Positions 44,926-53,581 are shown, counted from the first letter of the stretch. The stretch: DNA of 64,000 bases from Streptomyces sp. SID12501 (GCF_010550245.1 NZ_JAAGLU010000005.1:186001-250000); one strand, 5' to 3'. A program made the numbers and translations. The notes: a model not told the origin generated them from the sequence alone.

Positions 44926-46574
44926 TCGCCACGCTCGCCCGTCTGGAAGCCGTCAGCACCGGCCGCGCCCAGCCCGCCGCCACCGTCCGGCACCGCCATC
45001 TGTCCGAGCGGCCGCTCGTCCTCGTACCGCTGATCACCGCCGGTGAGGCCGGGGCTCCGCTGGGCGCGCTGGTGGGCGACGACCGGGACGCACCGCGTCT
45101 GCTCGTCGTGCCGCAGCCGCGCGACCGCGACCTCAGGTTCGCCTTCCTCGCCGAACTGGCCGACGTCGTCCTGCCGTTCATCGACTCCCACTCCGACGCC
45201 GTGGAGGCCGCGGAGCGCACCGAGATCGACCCGGAGACCGGCAAGCGCGTCAAGGTCGAGGTCGAACTGTGCGCGGACGCACCCCAGTTGATCGTCCCGA
45301 GTCGCGCCGGCATCGACTTCGTACGGCTGCTGGGGCGCTCGATGCGCTTCAGGCGTACGGCGGAACAGGACCCGGAGACGCCGCATCCCGCGCCGCCCCG
45401 GGTGCCGTTGCTCGGCCGCTGGTTCACGCACTACGGGGAGCGGGCCCGGGTCCCCGGCTCCGCTCTCCTCCTGGCGCTGACGGACGTGCTGTCCCGGCAC
45501 TGGGCCACCGGTCAGTCCACGCTGGAGGACCAGCACCTGGGTGCGCTGCTCGCCTGGATCGACCCGCCGGACGGCGTGTCGGGCGCCGAGGCGGCGCTGC
45601 GGGCCGAGTTGGCACGGGACGCGAAGGGGCAGTTGCTGTGGCCGCCGGCCGGTCCGGCGACCGACCCCGCGTTCGACAACAAGCTGCTCGCCCCCGCGAT
45701 CGAGAACTACAACCGCGCGCGGACGGCACTCGCCGCCGCCGAGGACGGCGAGTCGGCGGACGACCGGCTCGGTGAACTCACCGCCGCCGAGCGGGAGATC
45801 CGCGCCCTCGTCGAGAGCCGTACGCGGCCCACCTGGGACGCGGTGTGGCGCGGCCTCGACCTGCTGCGGACGCTGCCGGAAGGCGCCCACGCGGGCGACC
45901 GGTGGACACGCGACCGCTGGTCGTTCACCGGCCACCGCGACCGGGTCACCGCGGGCGAGCCCCCGCAGCCGCGCCGCGACGACGCGGTGACGGCGGCGAA
46001 CAAACTGGCCACGCGCGAGCGCGAACAGGCCCGTCTGGAGGCCCAGGAGGCCTTGGACGACCCGCTGGTGATGGCGGGGCGGCGGCTGTCCGGAGAGGCG
46101 TTCGCGGGCGAGGTCACGGACGTCGTCATGACGTACAGCGAGGGCAAGCGCCCGAGCCCGCGCCCACTGGTCACCGTCCGCACGGACGACCGCCCGCAGC
46201 TCGGCGAGCGGGTGAAGGTGTACCGCTCACTGGGCGGCAAGCCGCAGGCGGCGGAGTTCGTGGGCCGTGAGGACGGTCCGGGAGCCGAGGGGCCGGGAGC
46301 CGCAGGCTCGGGATCCGAAGGTTCGGGATCCGAGGGTTCGGTGATCGTCCTGCGGGTGGTCGACAAGATGGGCCGCGGCAAGGAGCCCGAGGCCGGATCG
46401 GTGCCCGAGAAGGGGGACCTGGTCTGCTTCACGCTCTTCGAACACGAACAGCGGGGCGGCGCGAAGCTCCCCGACGCGGACCAGACCCCGTGGACCCACG
46501 GCGGGCCTCCGGGCGAGGGGGCCACGACCGCGGCCCCCGAGCCCGACCTGGTGACCGAGGAGGACGTGCTTTGA
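44916..46574 (+). CDS. Unrecognised protein of the nuclease-helicase operon
   Basis: 552 residues. The ATG lies inside the upstream nuclease gene (10-nt overlap). No Walker, nuclease or membrane motif is readable. It is rich in charged helical stretches (SADDRLGELTAAEREIRALV; TREREQARLEAQEALDDPLV) with a probable beta-rich C-terminal part (FAGEVTDVVMTYSEGKRPSP; SVIVLRVVDKMGRGKEPEAG) that could be a small barrel. Two low-complexity Gly/Ser/Glu repeats occur near 46290-46345. Its place between a Dna2-type nuclease and an SF1 helicase suggests it bridges them or supplies a DNA-binding or stalk domain. That is inference. Confidence 0.78.
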   Translation: MSLIATLARLEAVSTGRAQPAATVRHRHLSERPLVLVPLITAGEAGAPLGALVGDDRDAPRLLVVPQPRDRDLRFAFLAELADVVLPFIDSHSDAVEAAERTEIDPETGKRVKVEVELCADAPQLIVPSRAGIDFVRLLGRSMRFRRTAEQDPETPHPAPPRVPLLGRWFTHYGERARVPGSALLLALTDVLSRHWATGQSTLEDQHLGALLAWIDPPDGVSGAEAALRAELARDAKGQLLWPPAGPATDPAFDNKLLAPAIENYNRARTALAAAEDGESADDRLGELTAAEREIRALVESRTRPTWDAVWRGLDLLRTLPEGAHAGDRWTRDRWSFTGHRDRVTAGEPPQPRRDDAVTAANKLATREREQARLEAQEALDDPLVMAGRRLSGEAFAGEVTDVVMTYSEGKRPSPRPLVTVRTDDRPQLGERVKVYRSLGGKPQAAEFVGREDGPGAEGPGAAGSGSEGSGSEGSVIVLRVVDKMGRGKEPEAGSVPEKGDLVCFTLFEHEQRGGAKLPDADQTPWTHGGPPGEGATTAAPEPDLVTEEDVL

Positions 46575-46726
46575 ACGCCGGTTCGCGGAGGGGAATTTCG
46601 ATCGCCGCCGCCCGACAACACCGCCGCCGCACCGAGGCCGACGTCCGGACGACCGCCCGCGTGCGTAGGAGCACTTCGGCCCCCGGCGACCGCCGCCGCC
46701 CCACCCCCGAGGAAGGCCCCCTGTGA
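46571..46726 (+). CDS. Candidate 51-codon coupled ORF
   Basis: TTG start overlaps the upstream stop (TTGA) and its stop overlaps the helicase start (GTGA). The product is Arg-rich (ISIAAARQHRRRTEADVRTT). Third-position GC is ~84%, a little below its neighbours. It may simply be a spacer that happens to be open. Confidence 0.3.
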   Translation: MNAGSRRGISIAAARQHRRRTEADVRTTARVRRSTSAPGDRRRPTPEEGPL

Positions 46727-48075
46727 ACGCCGCTCACACCCCGCAGGCCGCCTTCGATCCCGGTGCCGCCGCCGGGCGGGCCACCGACGCGATCCTCCGG
46801 GACACGCTGCACGGCACCCACCGCGGAGTCGTCGTCGACTCGCCGCCCGGGGCCGGGAAGTCCACGCTCGTGGTCCGGGCCGCGCTCGAACTGGCCGAGG
46901 CCGGGCGCCCGTTGATGGTCATCGCGCAGACGAACGCCCAGGTCGACGACCTCGTCGTCCGCCTCGCCGAGAAGAACCCCGAGCTGCCGGTGGGCCGCCT
47001 GCACAGCAGTGACTCCGACCCGTACGACAAGGCGCTGGACGGTCTGTCGAACGTACGGAAGTCCGCGAAGGCGGCCGAGCTCGCGGGCCTGGACGTGGTG
47101 ATCTCCACGGCCGCCAAGTGGGCCCACGTCAAGGTCGACGAGCCGTGGCGGCACGCGATCGTGGACGAGGCGTACCAGATGCGCTCGGACGCGCTGCTCG
47201 CCGTCGCCGGACTGTTCGAGCGAGCCCTGTTCGTGGGCGACCCGGGTCAGCTGGACCCCTTCTCGATCGTCGGCGCGGAACAGTGGGCGGGCCTGTCGTA
47301 CGACCCGTCGGCCTCGGCGGTCACGACCCTTCTGGCCCACAACCCCGAGCTGCCCCAGCACCGTCTGCCGGTGTCCTGGCGGCTCCCGGCCTCGGCCGCG
47401 CCGCTCGTCTCGGCCGCCTTCTACCCGTACACCCCGTTCCGCAGCGGCACCGGCCACGGCGACCGGCGGCTCGCCTTCGCCGTCCCGTCGGACGGCTCGG
47501 CCCCGGACCGGGTGCTCGACGAGGCCGCCGAATCGGGCTGGGGCCTGCTGGAACTCCCCGCCCGGCGCACCCCTCGTACGGACCCGGAGGCGGTACGCGC
47601 GGTCGCCGTCGTCGTACGCCGCATGCTGGACCGGGGCGGCGCGGCCACGTCGGAACGCGGCCCCGACCCGACGCCGCTCACGGCCGACCGGATCGCTGTC
47701 GGCACCGCGCACCGGGACCAGGCGGCGGCCGTCCGGGCGGCGCTCGCCGAGCTGGGGGTCACGGACGTCACCGTGGACACGGCGAACCGCCTCCAGGGGC
47801 GGGAGTTCGACGTGACAGTGGTCCTGCACCCCCTCTCCGGCCGCCCCGACGCCAGCGCCTTCCACCTGGAGACGGGCCGCCTCTGCGTCCTCGCCTCCAG
47901 ACACCGGCACGCGTGCGTGGTGGTGTGCCGAGCGGGCGTGACGGAACTCCTGGACGACCATCCGTCGACAGAGCCGGTCCAGCTGGGCGTGACGGTGAAG
48001 TTCCCGGACGGCTGGGAGGCCAACCATGCGGTGCTGTCGCATCTCGCGGAGCACCGGGTGCCCTGGCGCCCGTGA
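46723..48075 (+). CDS. SF1 (UPF1/Dna2-like) DNA/RNA helicase
   Basis: 450 residues from a GTG at 46723 preceded by GAGGAAGG. Helicase motifs in order: Walker A SPPGAGKST (residues 40-48), motif Ia VIAQTNAQVDDLV, Walker B IVDEAYQ (D148, E149), motif III FVGDPGQLDPF (~170-180), VSWRLP, motif V VDTANRLQGREFDVTVVLHP, motif VI CVLASRHRHACVVV. It is a compact SF1B-type motor without the accessory nuclease, which is encoded by the first gene of the operon. The last ~24 residues (PDGWEANHAVLSHLAEHRVP, then WRP) are echoed in the following tiny ORF. Confidence 0.92.
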   Translation: MNAAHTPQAAFDPGAAAGRATDAILRDTLHGTHRGVVVDSPPGAGKSTLVVRAALELAEAGRPLMVIAQTNAQVDDLVVRLAEKNPELPVGRLHSSDSDPYDKALDGLSNVRKSAKAAELAGLDVVISTAAKWAHVKVDEPWRHAIVDEAYQMRSDALLAVAGLFERALFVGDPGQLDPFSIVGAEQWAGLSYDPSASAVTTLLAHNPELPQHRLPVSWRLPASAAPLVSAAFYPYTPFRSGTGHGDRRLAFAVPSDGSAPDRVLDEAAESGWGLLELPARRTPRTDPEAVRAVAVVVRRMLDRGGAATSERGPDPTPLTADRIAVGTAHRDQAAAVRAALAELGVTDVTVDTANRLQGREFDVTVVLHPLSGRPDASAFHLETGRLCVLASRHRHACVVVCRAGVTELLDDHPSTEPVQLGVTVKFPDGWEANHAVLSHLAEHRVPWRP

Positions 48076-48200
48076 CCCGCACCCCGGCAACCGACCGCCG
48101 GAGGCGGCCGCTGAATGATGAATACAGCCCGGACGGCTGGCAGGCCACCCACGCGGTGCTGTCGCAGCGGGCCGAGTACCGGGTCGCCCGGTGGCCGTAG
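48072..48200 (+). CDS. Coupled 42-residue ORF repeating the helicase C-terminal tail
   Basis: GTG start overlaps the helicase stop (GTGA). The last 23 residues, PDGWQATHAVLSQRAEYRVA then RWP, align with the helicase end PDGWEANHAVLSHLAEHRVP then WRP at 16 of 23 positions. The DNA is likewise duplicated (48007-48075 versus 48130-48200). It could be a small partner peptide, a relic of a former longer helicase tail, or a partial tandem duplication. Confidence 0.55.
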   Translation: MTRTPATDRRRRPLNDEYSPDGWQATHAVLSQRAEYRVARWP

Positions 48201-48367
48201 GGGCAGTTCAGATGCCTCATTGGGCGAACCCGGGGCCCACTTGCGCGGGCAGGGGACAATGGACGGTGGCCCGGCTCGACGCCGGGGCCTTTCGACCGTG
48301 TGCCGTACATGCCGTGGCGCATGGAGGGTACGTACGAACGGTGCGGACCGTACGAGGAGGAGAAGAC

Positions 48368-48775
48368 ATGGCGGAGCCAACGCCGCGTCGCAACGAACCG
48401 CGGCTACGCCCCGCGCCCCTGCTCTTCGAGCCCACGCAGGTGGCCGACGACCCCGAGCACTTCTTCGACCTGGAGTCGATCGACGACCCCCGCGCGCTGC
48501 TGACCCGCGCCACGGAGCTGACCCTCGCATTCCGCGCCGCGACCGACCGCGCGGTCGAGTTCCAGGCGATGGCGGCGGCCCAGCTCGCCGACCCGCGCCG
48601 CTTCGACCGGCTGACCACGGCCGACATCGCGAACCAGGCGCAGTGGACCGAGGACTACGCGACGAAGATGGTCGAGTACGGCCGTGAGCTGCTGCGCGAC
48701 GGCGGGGAGAACGCCAGCGGCGGAGGCGGCAGCGGGAGCGGCGGCCACGGTCAGGGACATGTCGACCCGGTCTGA
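48368..48775 (+). CDS. Conserved hypothetical protein
   Basis: 135 residues from the ATG at 48368 with GAGGAGGAGAAG upstream; the longer ORF from 48191 has no site. Helical: LLFEPTQVADDPEHFFDLES, LTRATELTLAFRAATDRAVE, then YATKMVEYGRELLR and a Gly/Ser tail. I recognise it only as a conserved streptomycete protein without assigned function. It follows the helicase operon by 167 bp and may be transcribed separately. Confidence 0.75.
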   Translation: MAEPTPRRNEPRLRPAPLLFEPTQVADDPEHFFDLESIDDPRALLTRATELTLAFRAATDRAVEFQAMAAAQLADPRRFDRLTTADIANQAQWTEDYATKMVEYGRELLRDGGENASGGGGSGSGGHGQGHVDPV

Positions 48776-48781
48776 TCCGGC

Positions 48782-48811
48782 CTGAACCTGTCTGAACCTG
48801 TCTGAACCTGT
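48782..48811 (+). repeat. Three 10-bp direct repeats
   Basis: CTGAACCTGT three times in tandem directly after the stop of the 48368 gene. No function seen. Confidence 0.9.
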
Positions 48812-48952
48812 GTTGTCCCAGCCGGCCCGATCCGGTCTCGAAAGTCCGTGCGGCATATTCAGAGGGGCAAGGTACCCCACCTCGCCCCCTCCCGTCCCGG
48901 TTTCCGGCAACCCTCGGAGATCACGTGGTCACTGCCGGTACATCTAGATGCC

Positions 48953-49606
48953 ATGAGCAGCACACACTCTGACGTCTCGGGAGTCACCTCGGAGGGCGCC
49001 GTCTGGCTCGCCTCCGCAGGAACGTATCCGCGCAGCACGCTCTCGCTCTGGGCCGAGCGGCCCACCGCACCGCTCGTCCTGCCCTGCGGCACCGCGTTCG
49101 ATGTCGTCAACGTGCCGGCCGTCTTCGGCCGCAGGATGCTCGACCGCCTCTGGGACGACGGGCCGGGCTCCGGCCCGGTCGCGGCCTACCGGGGCCGGAT
49201 CCTCCTGTTCGCGGCGCTGGGTACGGCCCAACGACTGCCGTCACTGCTGAGGTGGGAGGAGTGGGGCTCGGCCGGTGCCGGCGAGGGAGCCGAGGACGGC
49301 GGCAGTGGCGCCCGGCGCAGGCACTCGATTCCTCCGCTCCTCTGCCACGGCCGCGGCGACGCCGTGACGGTCCCCGCGCTGGTGAGCGACGACGTCGAGC
49401 ACGGGGAGGTGAAGGGCGATCCCCGGCCGGAATCCCGTTGGGTCGTCGCCCCCGACACCACCCATCCCTGGCTCCCGGGCCCGGAAATCCTGCTCTGGGC
49501 GGCCGTACGAGCGGCCCGTTCCGCGGTCTCCGGCGGGGTGCGGATATCGATTTTTCCTCCCACCGATCAGGATGCTAATGTCTACGACGTCAGCAGGCGC
49601 CGCTAG
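48953..49606 (+). CDS. Small primase/polymerase-like protein
   Basis: 217 residues from the ATG at 48953; a longer in-frame ORF upstream lacks coding character. The pattern VWLASAGTYPRSTLSLWAER, TAPLVLPCGTAFDVVNVPAV, GPVAAYRGRILLFAALG and ESRWVVAPDTTHPWLPGPE resembles streptomycete bifunctional DNA primase/polymerase N-terminal (prim-pol) proteins, but catalytic acids are not obvious, so it may be inactive. Its TAG stop (49604-49606) lies inside tRNA-Lys: the last three codons are also the first tRNA bases. Confidence 0.72.
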   Translation: MSSTHSDVSGVTSEGAVWLASAGTYPRSTLSLWAERPTAPLVLPCGTAFDVVNVPAVFGRRMLDRLWDDGPGSGPVAAYRGRILLFAALGTAQRLPSLLRWEEWGSAGAGEGAEDGGSGARRRHSIPPLLCHGRGDAVTVPALVSDDVEHGEVKGDPRPESRWVVAPDTTHPWLPGPEILLWAAVRAARSAVSGGVRISIFPPTDQDANVYDVSRRR

Positions 49607-49670
49607 CTCAGTTGGTTAGAGCAGCTGACTCTTAATCAGCGGGTCCGGGGTTCGAGTCCCTGGCGGCGCA
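49597..49670 (+). tRNA. tRNA-Lys (CTT), copy 1
   Basis: Acceptor GCGCCGC pairs with GCGGCGC, discriminator A. Anticodon stem GCTGA/TCAGC with loop CTCTTAA, anticodon CTT at 49631-49633. T-arm is GGGGTTCGAGTCCC. Identical to 58290-58363. Confidence 0.97.
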
Positions 49671-49679
49671 CGTTGTCGA

Positions 49680-49711
49680 TTGGCGAGGCTGTTCACCAAC
49701 AGCCTCGCCAA
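49680..49711 (+). terminator. Terminator after tRNA-Lys copy 1
   Basis: TTGGCGAGGCTGTT-CACC-AACAGCCTCGCCAA: perfect 14-bp arms. Confidence 0.9.
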
Positions 49712-49754
49712 CGTCGTTTCCGGACCCCTTGACCGAACTCCCTGGCCAAGCTCC

Positions 49755-49774
49755 TTGGTCAAACTCTTGACCAA
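49755..49774 (-). terminator. Hairpin past the M6 protease stop
   Basis: TTGGTCAA-ACTC-TTGACCAA, perfect 8-bp arms 19 nt beyond the minus-strand stop at 49793. Confidence 0.65.
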
Positions 49775-49792
49775 ACTCCTCAGCAGGACCTC

Positions 49793-51157
49793 TCAGCCCG
49801 CACTCGTGATCTGCACCGTCCACGCCCCCGAGGGCGTACGGCCCTCCACCTCGACGCGGACGTTCTCGCCGGGCACCGTGAAGCTCTCGCCGAGGGCGAC
49901 GGGCGCGTCCGCGAGGGGCGGATAGACGGAATCCTCCCAGCAGGCCTCGGTACGCGGATGGGCGTCGACCACCTCGACCGGGCCGCCGCCCGACTCGGCC
50001 CCGCCATGCACCCGGTAGACGAGCACACCCTGTGTACAGGTCGCCGTGTCGTTGCCCGTCGTCCCCCGCGCCTCGAAGGCGAGCGCCCGGTCGGCCCCGG
50101 TCCGCACGACGGCCAGCTTCACCCCGTCCCCCTGCCCGAAGACCGGCGCCCCCGCCCCCGTACCCCCGCCGCTACCGCTATCGGCCACATCCGCACGGGC
50201 GTATGCGGTCGTAGCCGGATGCGCCCCCAGCGATTCCAGGGTCAGCCGGGCCGAAGTTCCCCTGCGGACGCACACCACTTGGCGCGGTTCCAGCCACCCG
50301 AGTTTCCACTTGTGCCAGGCGAAAAGGTCCGGTGCCAACCCGAACTGGCTGCCCATCAGGTCCCAGTCGCCGACGTACGTGTCCCAGTCGCCCTTTCCAT
50401 CCACGGGCCGGTGGTAGAGGTCGGGCAGGTCGAAGACATGGCCCGTCTCGTGGGCGAGGACGAGCCGGTCGGGCGGGTGCTTCTCGAAGACGGTGACGAC
50501 CCGGCGGATGTCCGCACCGTCGGCCCGCAGCGGGACGTCCAGGTTGACGACCTTCGTCGCGTCGGAGTCGACGCCCGGCGCGTCCGGGTCGGCCACGAAG
50601 TACACGATGTCGTAGCGCGAGAAGTCGACGTCCCGGTCGGCGGCGGCGAGCGCGTCACGCAGATAGGCGGCCCGGTGGGCGGCGCTCCAGTCCCGCTGTA
50701 TGGCGTACGAGGTGGACGGCCTCGGCATCCGGATCCAGTTCTGGAGCGGGTGCGGGCGCAGTGTGAACCTGCCGTACGAGGCGCGGGCGAAGAAGTCGCT
50801 GGTGGCGGGGAAGTGGTCGGCGGCCAGCTCGGCGGGGGTGGTCCGAGGGAGCGCGTCCGGGAAGGACAGGAACACCATCACGGCGTCGAGGGTGCGGGCC
50901 GGGCGCGGATAGGCGGCGTTCCAGGTGTCCAGGCCCTCCGAGTGGTGGGCGTCGGTGCGCTGGAGGGCGCAGGACTGCGCCGAGAAGGGTTCGGCGACCG
51001 AGGGGCCCGCGATGAGGGAGGTGGCGGCCAGGGCCGTCATGGTGGTGAGAACGGCGGCCGTGCTGCGCAGATGGGGGCGCGCTCCGGCGCACGCGAGCCC
51101 CTTGAATCCCGCCAGGGCATCACGGGTGAGCCCCTTGAGGGGGAGCTGACGCGGCAC
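49793..51157 (-). CDS. Secreted M6-type metalloprotease
   Basis: 454 residues from the GTG at 51157 (GGAGGTCTGC upstream). Signal peptide ending near GPSVAEP. The zinc motif is LAHETGHVFDLPDLYH (HExxH plus downstream His/Asp, ~residues 232-247), followed by GDWDLMGSQFGLAPDLFAWH, typical of immune-inhibitor-A (M6) proteases. Paired cysteines in the C-terminal domain (CVRRGTS, TCTQGV, ACWEDS) suggest disulfides. It acts outside the cell on proteins. Divergent from cdgA. Confidence 0.93.
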   Translation of the reverse strand: MPRQLPLKGLTRDALAGFKGLACAGARPHLRSTAAVLTTMTALAATSLIAGPSVAEPFSAQSCALQRTDAHHSEGLDTWNAAYPRPARTLDAVMVFLSFPDALPRTTPAELAADHFPATSDFFARASYGRFTLRPHPLQNWIRMPRPSTSYAIQRDWSAAHRAAYLRDALAAADRDVDFSRYDIVYFVADPDAPGVDSDATKVVNLDVPLRADGADIRRVVTVFEKHPPDRLVLAHETGHVFDLPDLYHRPVDGKGDWDTYVGDWDLMGSQFGLAPDLFAWHKWKLGWLEPRQVVCVRRGTSARLTLESLGAHPATTAYARADVADSGSGGGTGAGAPVFGQGDGVKLAVVRTGADRALAFEARGTTGNDTATCTQGVLVYRVHGGAESGGGPVEVVDAHPRTEACWEDSVYPPLADAPVALGESFTVPGENVRVEVEGRTPSGAWTVQITSAG

Positions 51158-51604
51158 GCAGACCTCCGGATGCGGTTGGGGACACCGCAACCCAGCCTGT
51201 GTGATCTTGCGTTTGTATGCCCTGTTTGTCTGCACCAGAAGGGTGATTGAGGGGTGATCAGGCGGGTGACCAGGGACGATCGAGGGCCGTCAGACAAACG
51301 GCCAAGCATGCGAGGGCTCACCCTTCGTGGAGCGACACCCCGAAACACTCACGGAACGTCACAACCGATCGAGGGCGGAGGAACCCGTCCAGGCGCGGGC
51401 AGAAACGATCTGTCAAAACCGCCGGTCGTTCATGGACACTGGACAGTGGCTGGAAGGGCCTGGGACCAGCCTCTATGATCGGCACACTTTCCTGGCACTT
51501 CCCTGACACTTTCCTGCACGGACAAGGCCAGGGCGGCGGTTTGCCGCCCGGTCGGCCGCCCGACGGGATCCACATCAAGACCGAGTGCACTGCGGGAGCG
51601 AGCG
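51158..51604. other. Divergent M6/cdgA promoter region
   Basis: 447 bp with no supported gene. Three GGGTGA direct repeats at 51241-51269 are the only structure noticed; the cdgA GTG is preceded by GGGAGCGAGC. Confidence 0.6.
51241..51269 (+). promoter_or_regulatory. Three GGGTGA direct repeats at helical spacing
   Basis: GGGTGA starts at 51241, 51252 and 51264 (11 and 12 bp apart), so the repeats face the same side of the helix. The reverse complement TCACCC resembles a BldD half-site, which is relevant because cdgA is a known BldD target in S. coelicolor. The factor is not proven. Confidence 0.45.
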
Positions 51605-53581
51605 GTGAGCGGAACGTCCGAAGGGCCGGCGCCCTCGGTAGATCTCATCCGGCCGGCCGTCACAGAGAGTAACTCCGACACGTCGTCTACGTCTTCTACG
51701 TCGACTTTGCCGTCCACGTCACCCATGTCACCCATGTCGTCCATGACGTCCATGACGACTTCCCATGTGGCTGCCGGTACGGCTCTGCTGCGCGGCGCGT
51801 TCGCGGCGGCGCCGCTGGCGATGGCCGTGGTGGACCGCGAGGGCCTGGTCGTCACGGCCAACGAGTCCCTGGGCGCGCTACTGGGCATCGACCCGGAAGT
51901 GCTGGTCGGGAAGGTGGCCGCCGACCTGGTGGACCTGGCCTCCGACACCCGTGCGTGGCACGCGTACCGCGAGGTGCTGCGCGGCCGGCAGGCACGGCTG
52001 CGCTGCACACGCCGTCTCAAGCACCCGGACGGGCACTCACTGTGGGCCCAGGTCACGTTCACACCGCTGCCGACGGAGACGGCGGTGGAGGTGGCGGAGG
52101 GTTCGGAAGGGTCTCGGGATTCGGAGGGAGTTCAGGGGTACGGGGGCCGGGGCGTTCTGCTGTCCGTGACCGACATCAGTGCGCGCCGTGAACTCCAGGC
52201 GCGGCTGCGGCACTTGCAGATGCACGATCCGGTGACCCGGCTGCCCAACCGCACGCTGTTCTTCGAGCGGCTCTCGGCGGCGCTGGAGGCGGAGTCGTAC
52301 GAGCAGAGCGGGACGGGCCGGATCGGCCTGTGCTACCTGGACCTCGACGGTTTCAAGGCCATCAACGACACCCTCGGCCACCGCGTCGGTGACCGGCTGC
52401 TCGCCGCCGTGGCCGAACGCCTCACGCGGTGTGCGGAGGAGGCGGGCCTGGCCAGGCGGAACCCTGGCGCCGTCGCCCCGCTGGTGGCGAGACTGGGCGG
52501 CGACGAGTTCGCGCTGCTCATCGAGGACTCGACAGGCACCGACCAACTGGCCGACCTGGCCGAGTCGGTGCTGAAGGCTCTCCAGCTCCCGTTCGACCTC
52601 GCCGGTCAGCGGATGTCCGTCTCCGCGTCCATCGGCGTCGTCGAACGGCATGCGGCGGGCACTACTCCCACGGGTCTGATGCAGGCCGCGGACACGACGC
52701 TGTACTGGGCGAAGGCCGACGGGAAGTCCCGGTGGACGCTCTTCGATCCCGAGCGCAACGCCCACCGCATGACCCGCCAGGCCCTGTCCTCCACCCTCCG
52801 GCCGGCCATCGAGCGGGGTGAATTCGCCCTGGAATACCAGCCGTTGGTCGGCATGGCGGACGGCCGGGTGCACGGCGTCGAGGCGTTGGTGCGCTGGCAC
52901 CACCCCCAGTTCGGCACGTTGACGCCGAACCGGTTCATCGGACTGGCCGAGGAGGACGGCTCGATCGTGCAGCTGGGGCGCTGGGTACTCGCCACCGCCT
53001 GCCGCCAGGCCCGCCGCTGGCAGCTCGAACGGCCGGACGAGCCGCCGATCTTCGTGAGCGTGAACGTCGCCGTACGTCAGGTCTGGGACTCGGACCTGGT
53101 GGCGGACGTGGCGGAGATCCTCGCGGAGACCGGCCTGCCGGCGGAGCTGTTGCAGCTGGAGCTGACGGAGTCGGCGGTCATGGGCTCCGCCGGCCGGCCC
53201 CTCCAGGCCCTCCAGGCACTCAGCGACATGGGTGTGGGCATCGCCATCGACGACTTCGGCACGGGGTACTCGAACCTTGCCTACCTCAGTCGGCTGCCGG
53301 TGTCAGTGCTGAAACTGGACGGTTCTTTCGTCCGGGGGTTCCAGTACGAGGGCGAGGGCGTCGCACCGAACCCGGCCGACGAGATCGTCGTCGAGGCGAT
53401 GATCCAACTCGCGCACCGGCTGGGGCTGACGGTCACCGCCGAGTGCGTGGAGACGGCGGCCCAGGCCGAACGCCTGCGCCGTATCGGGTGCGACACGGGG
53501 CAGGGATGGCTTTACTCGCGGCCGGTGGGGGCGGATCGGATTTCTTTGCTGATGGGAGGGAGTGCGTGTCGGCAGGGGTGA
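51605..53581 (+). CDS. cdgA: PAS-GGDEF-EAL cyclic-di-GMP enzyme
   Basis: 658 residues from a GTG at 51605. Ser/Thr/Met-rich N-terminus (~20-52), PAS domain (~65-185; AAPLAMAVVDREGLVVTANE), GGDEF cyclase with intact RLGGDEFALLIED (~296-308), and EAL phosphodiesterase with VEALVRWHHP (~426), NVAVRQV, LELTESAVMG, IDDFGTGYSNLAYL, KLDGSFVRG and TAECVET. Both active sites look complete, so it can make and break c-di-GMP, the signal that BldD senses to hold development. Matches S. coelicolor CdgA (SCO2817) by layout and neighbourhood; the assignment is from memory. Confidence 0.92.
   Translation: MSGTSEGPAPSVDLIRPAVTESNSDTSSTSSTSTLPSTSPMSPMSSMTSMTTSHVAAGTALLRGAFAAAPLAMAVVDREGLVVTANESLGALLGIDPEVLVGKVAADLVDLASDTRAWHAYREVLRGRQARLRCTRRLKHPDGHSLWAQVTFTPLPTETAVEVAEGSEGSRDSEGVQGYGGRGVLLSVTDISARRELQARLRHLQMHDPVTRLPNRTLFFERLSAALEAESYEQSGTGRIGLCYLDLDGFKAINDTLGHRVGDRLLAAVAERLTRCAEEAGLARRNPGAVAPLVARLGGDEFALLIEDSTGTDQLADLAESVLKALQLPFDLAGQRMSVSASIGVVERHAAGTTPTGLMQAADTTLYWAKADGKSRWTLFDPERNAHRMTRQALSSTLRPAIERGEFALEYQPLVGMADGRVHGVEALVRWHHPQFGTLTPNRFIGLAEEDGSIVQLGRWVLATACRQARRWQLERPDEPPIFVSVNVAVRQVWDSDLVADVAEILAETGLPAELLQLELTESAVMGSAGRPLQALQALSDMGVGIAIDDFGTGYSNLAYLSRLPVSVLKLDGSFVRGFQYEGEGVAPNPADEIVVEAMIQLAHRLGLTVTAECVETAAQAERLRRIGCDTGQGWLYSRPVGADRISLLMGGSACRQG

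Noticed and set aside
42699..45935. Minus-strand open frame of 1,078 codons opposite PAP2, nuclease and the middle gene
   Set aside because: Runs across three plus-strand genes with recognisable motifs; no protein features of its own.
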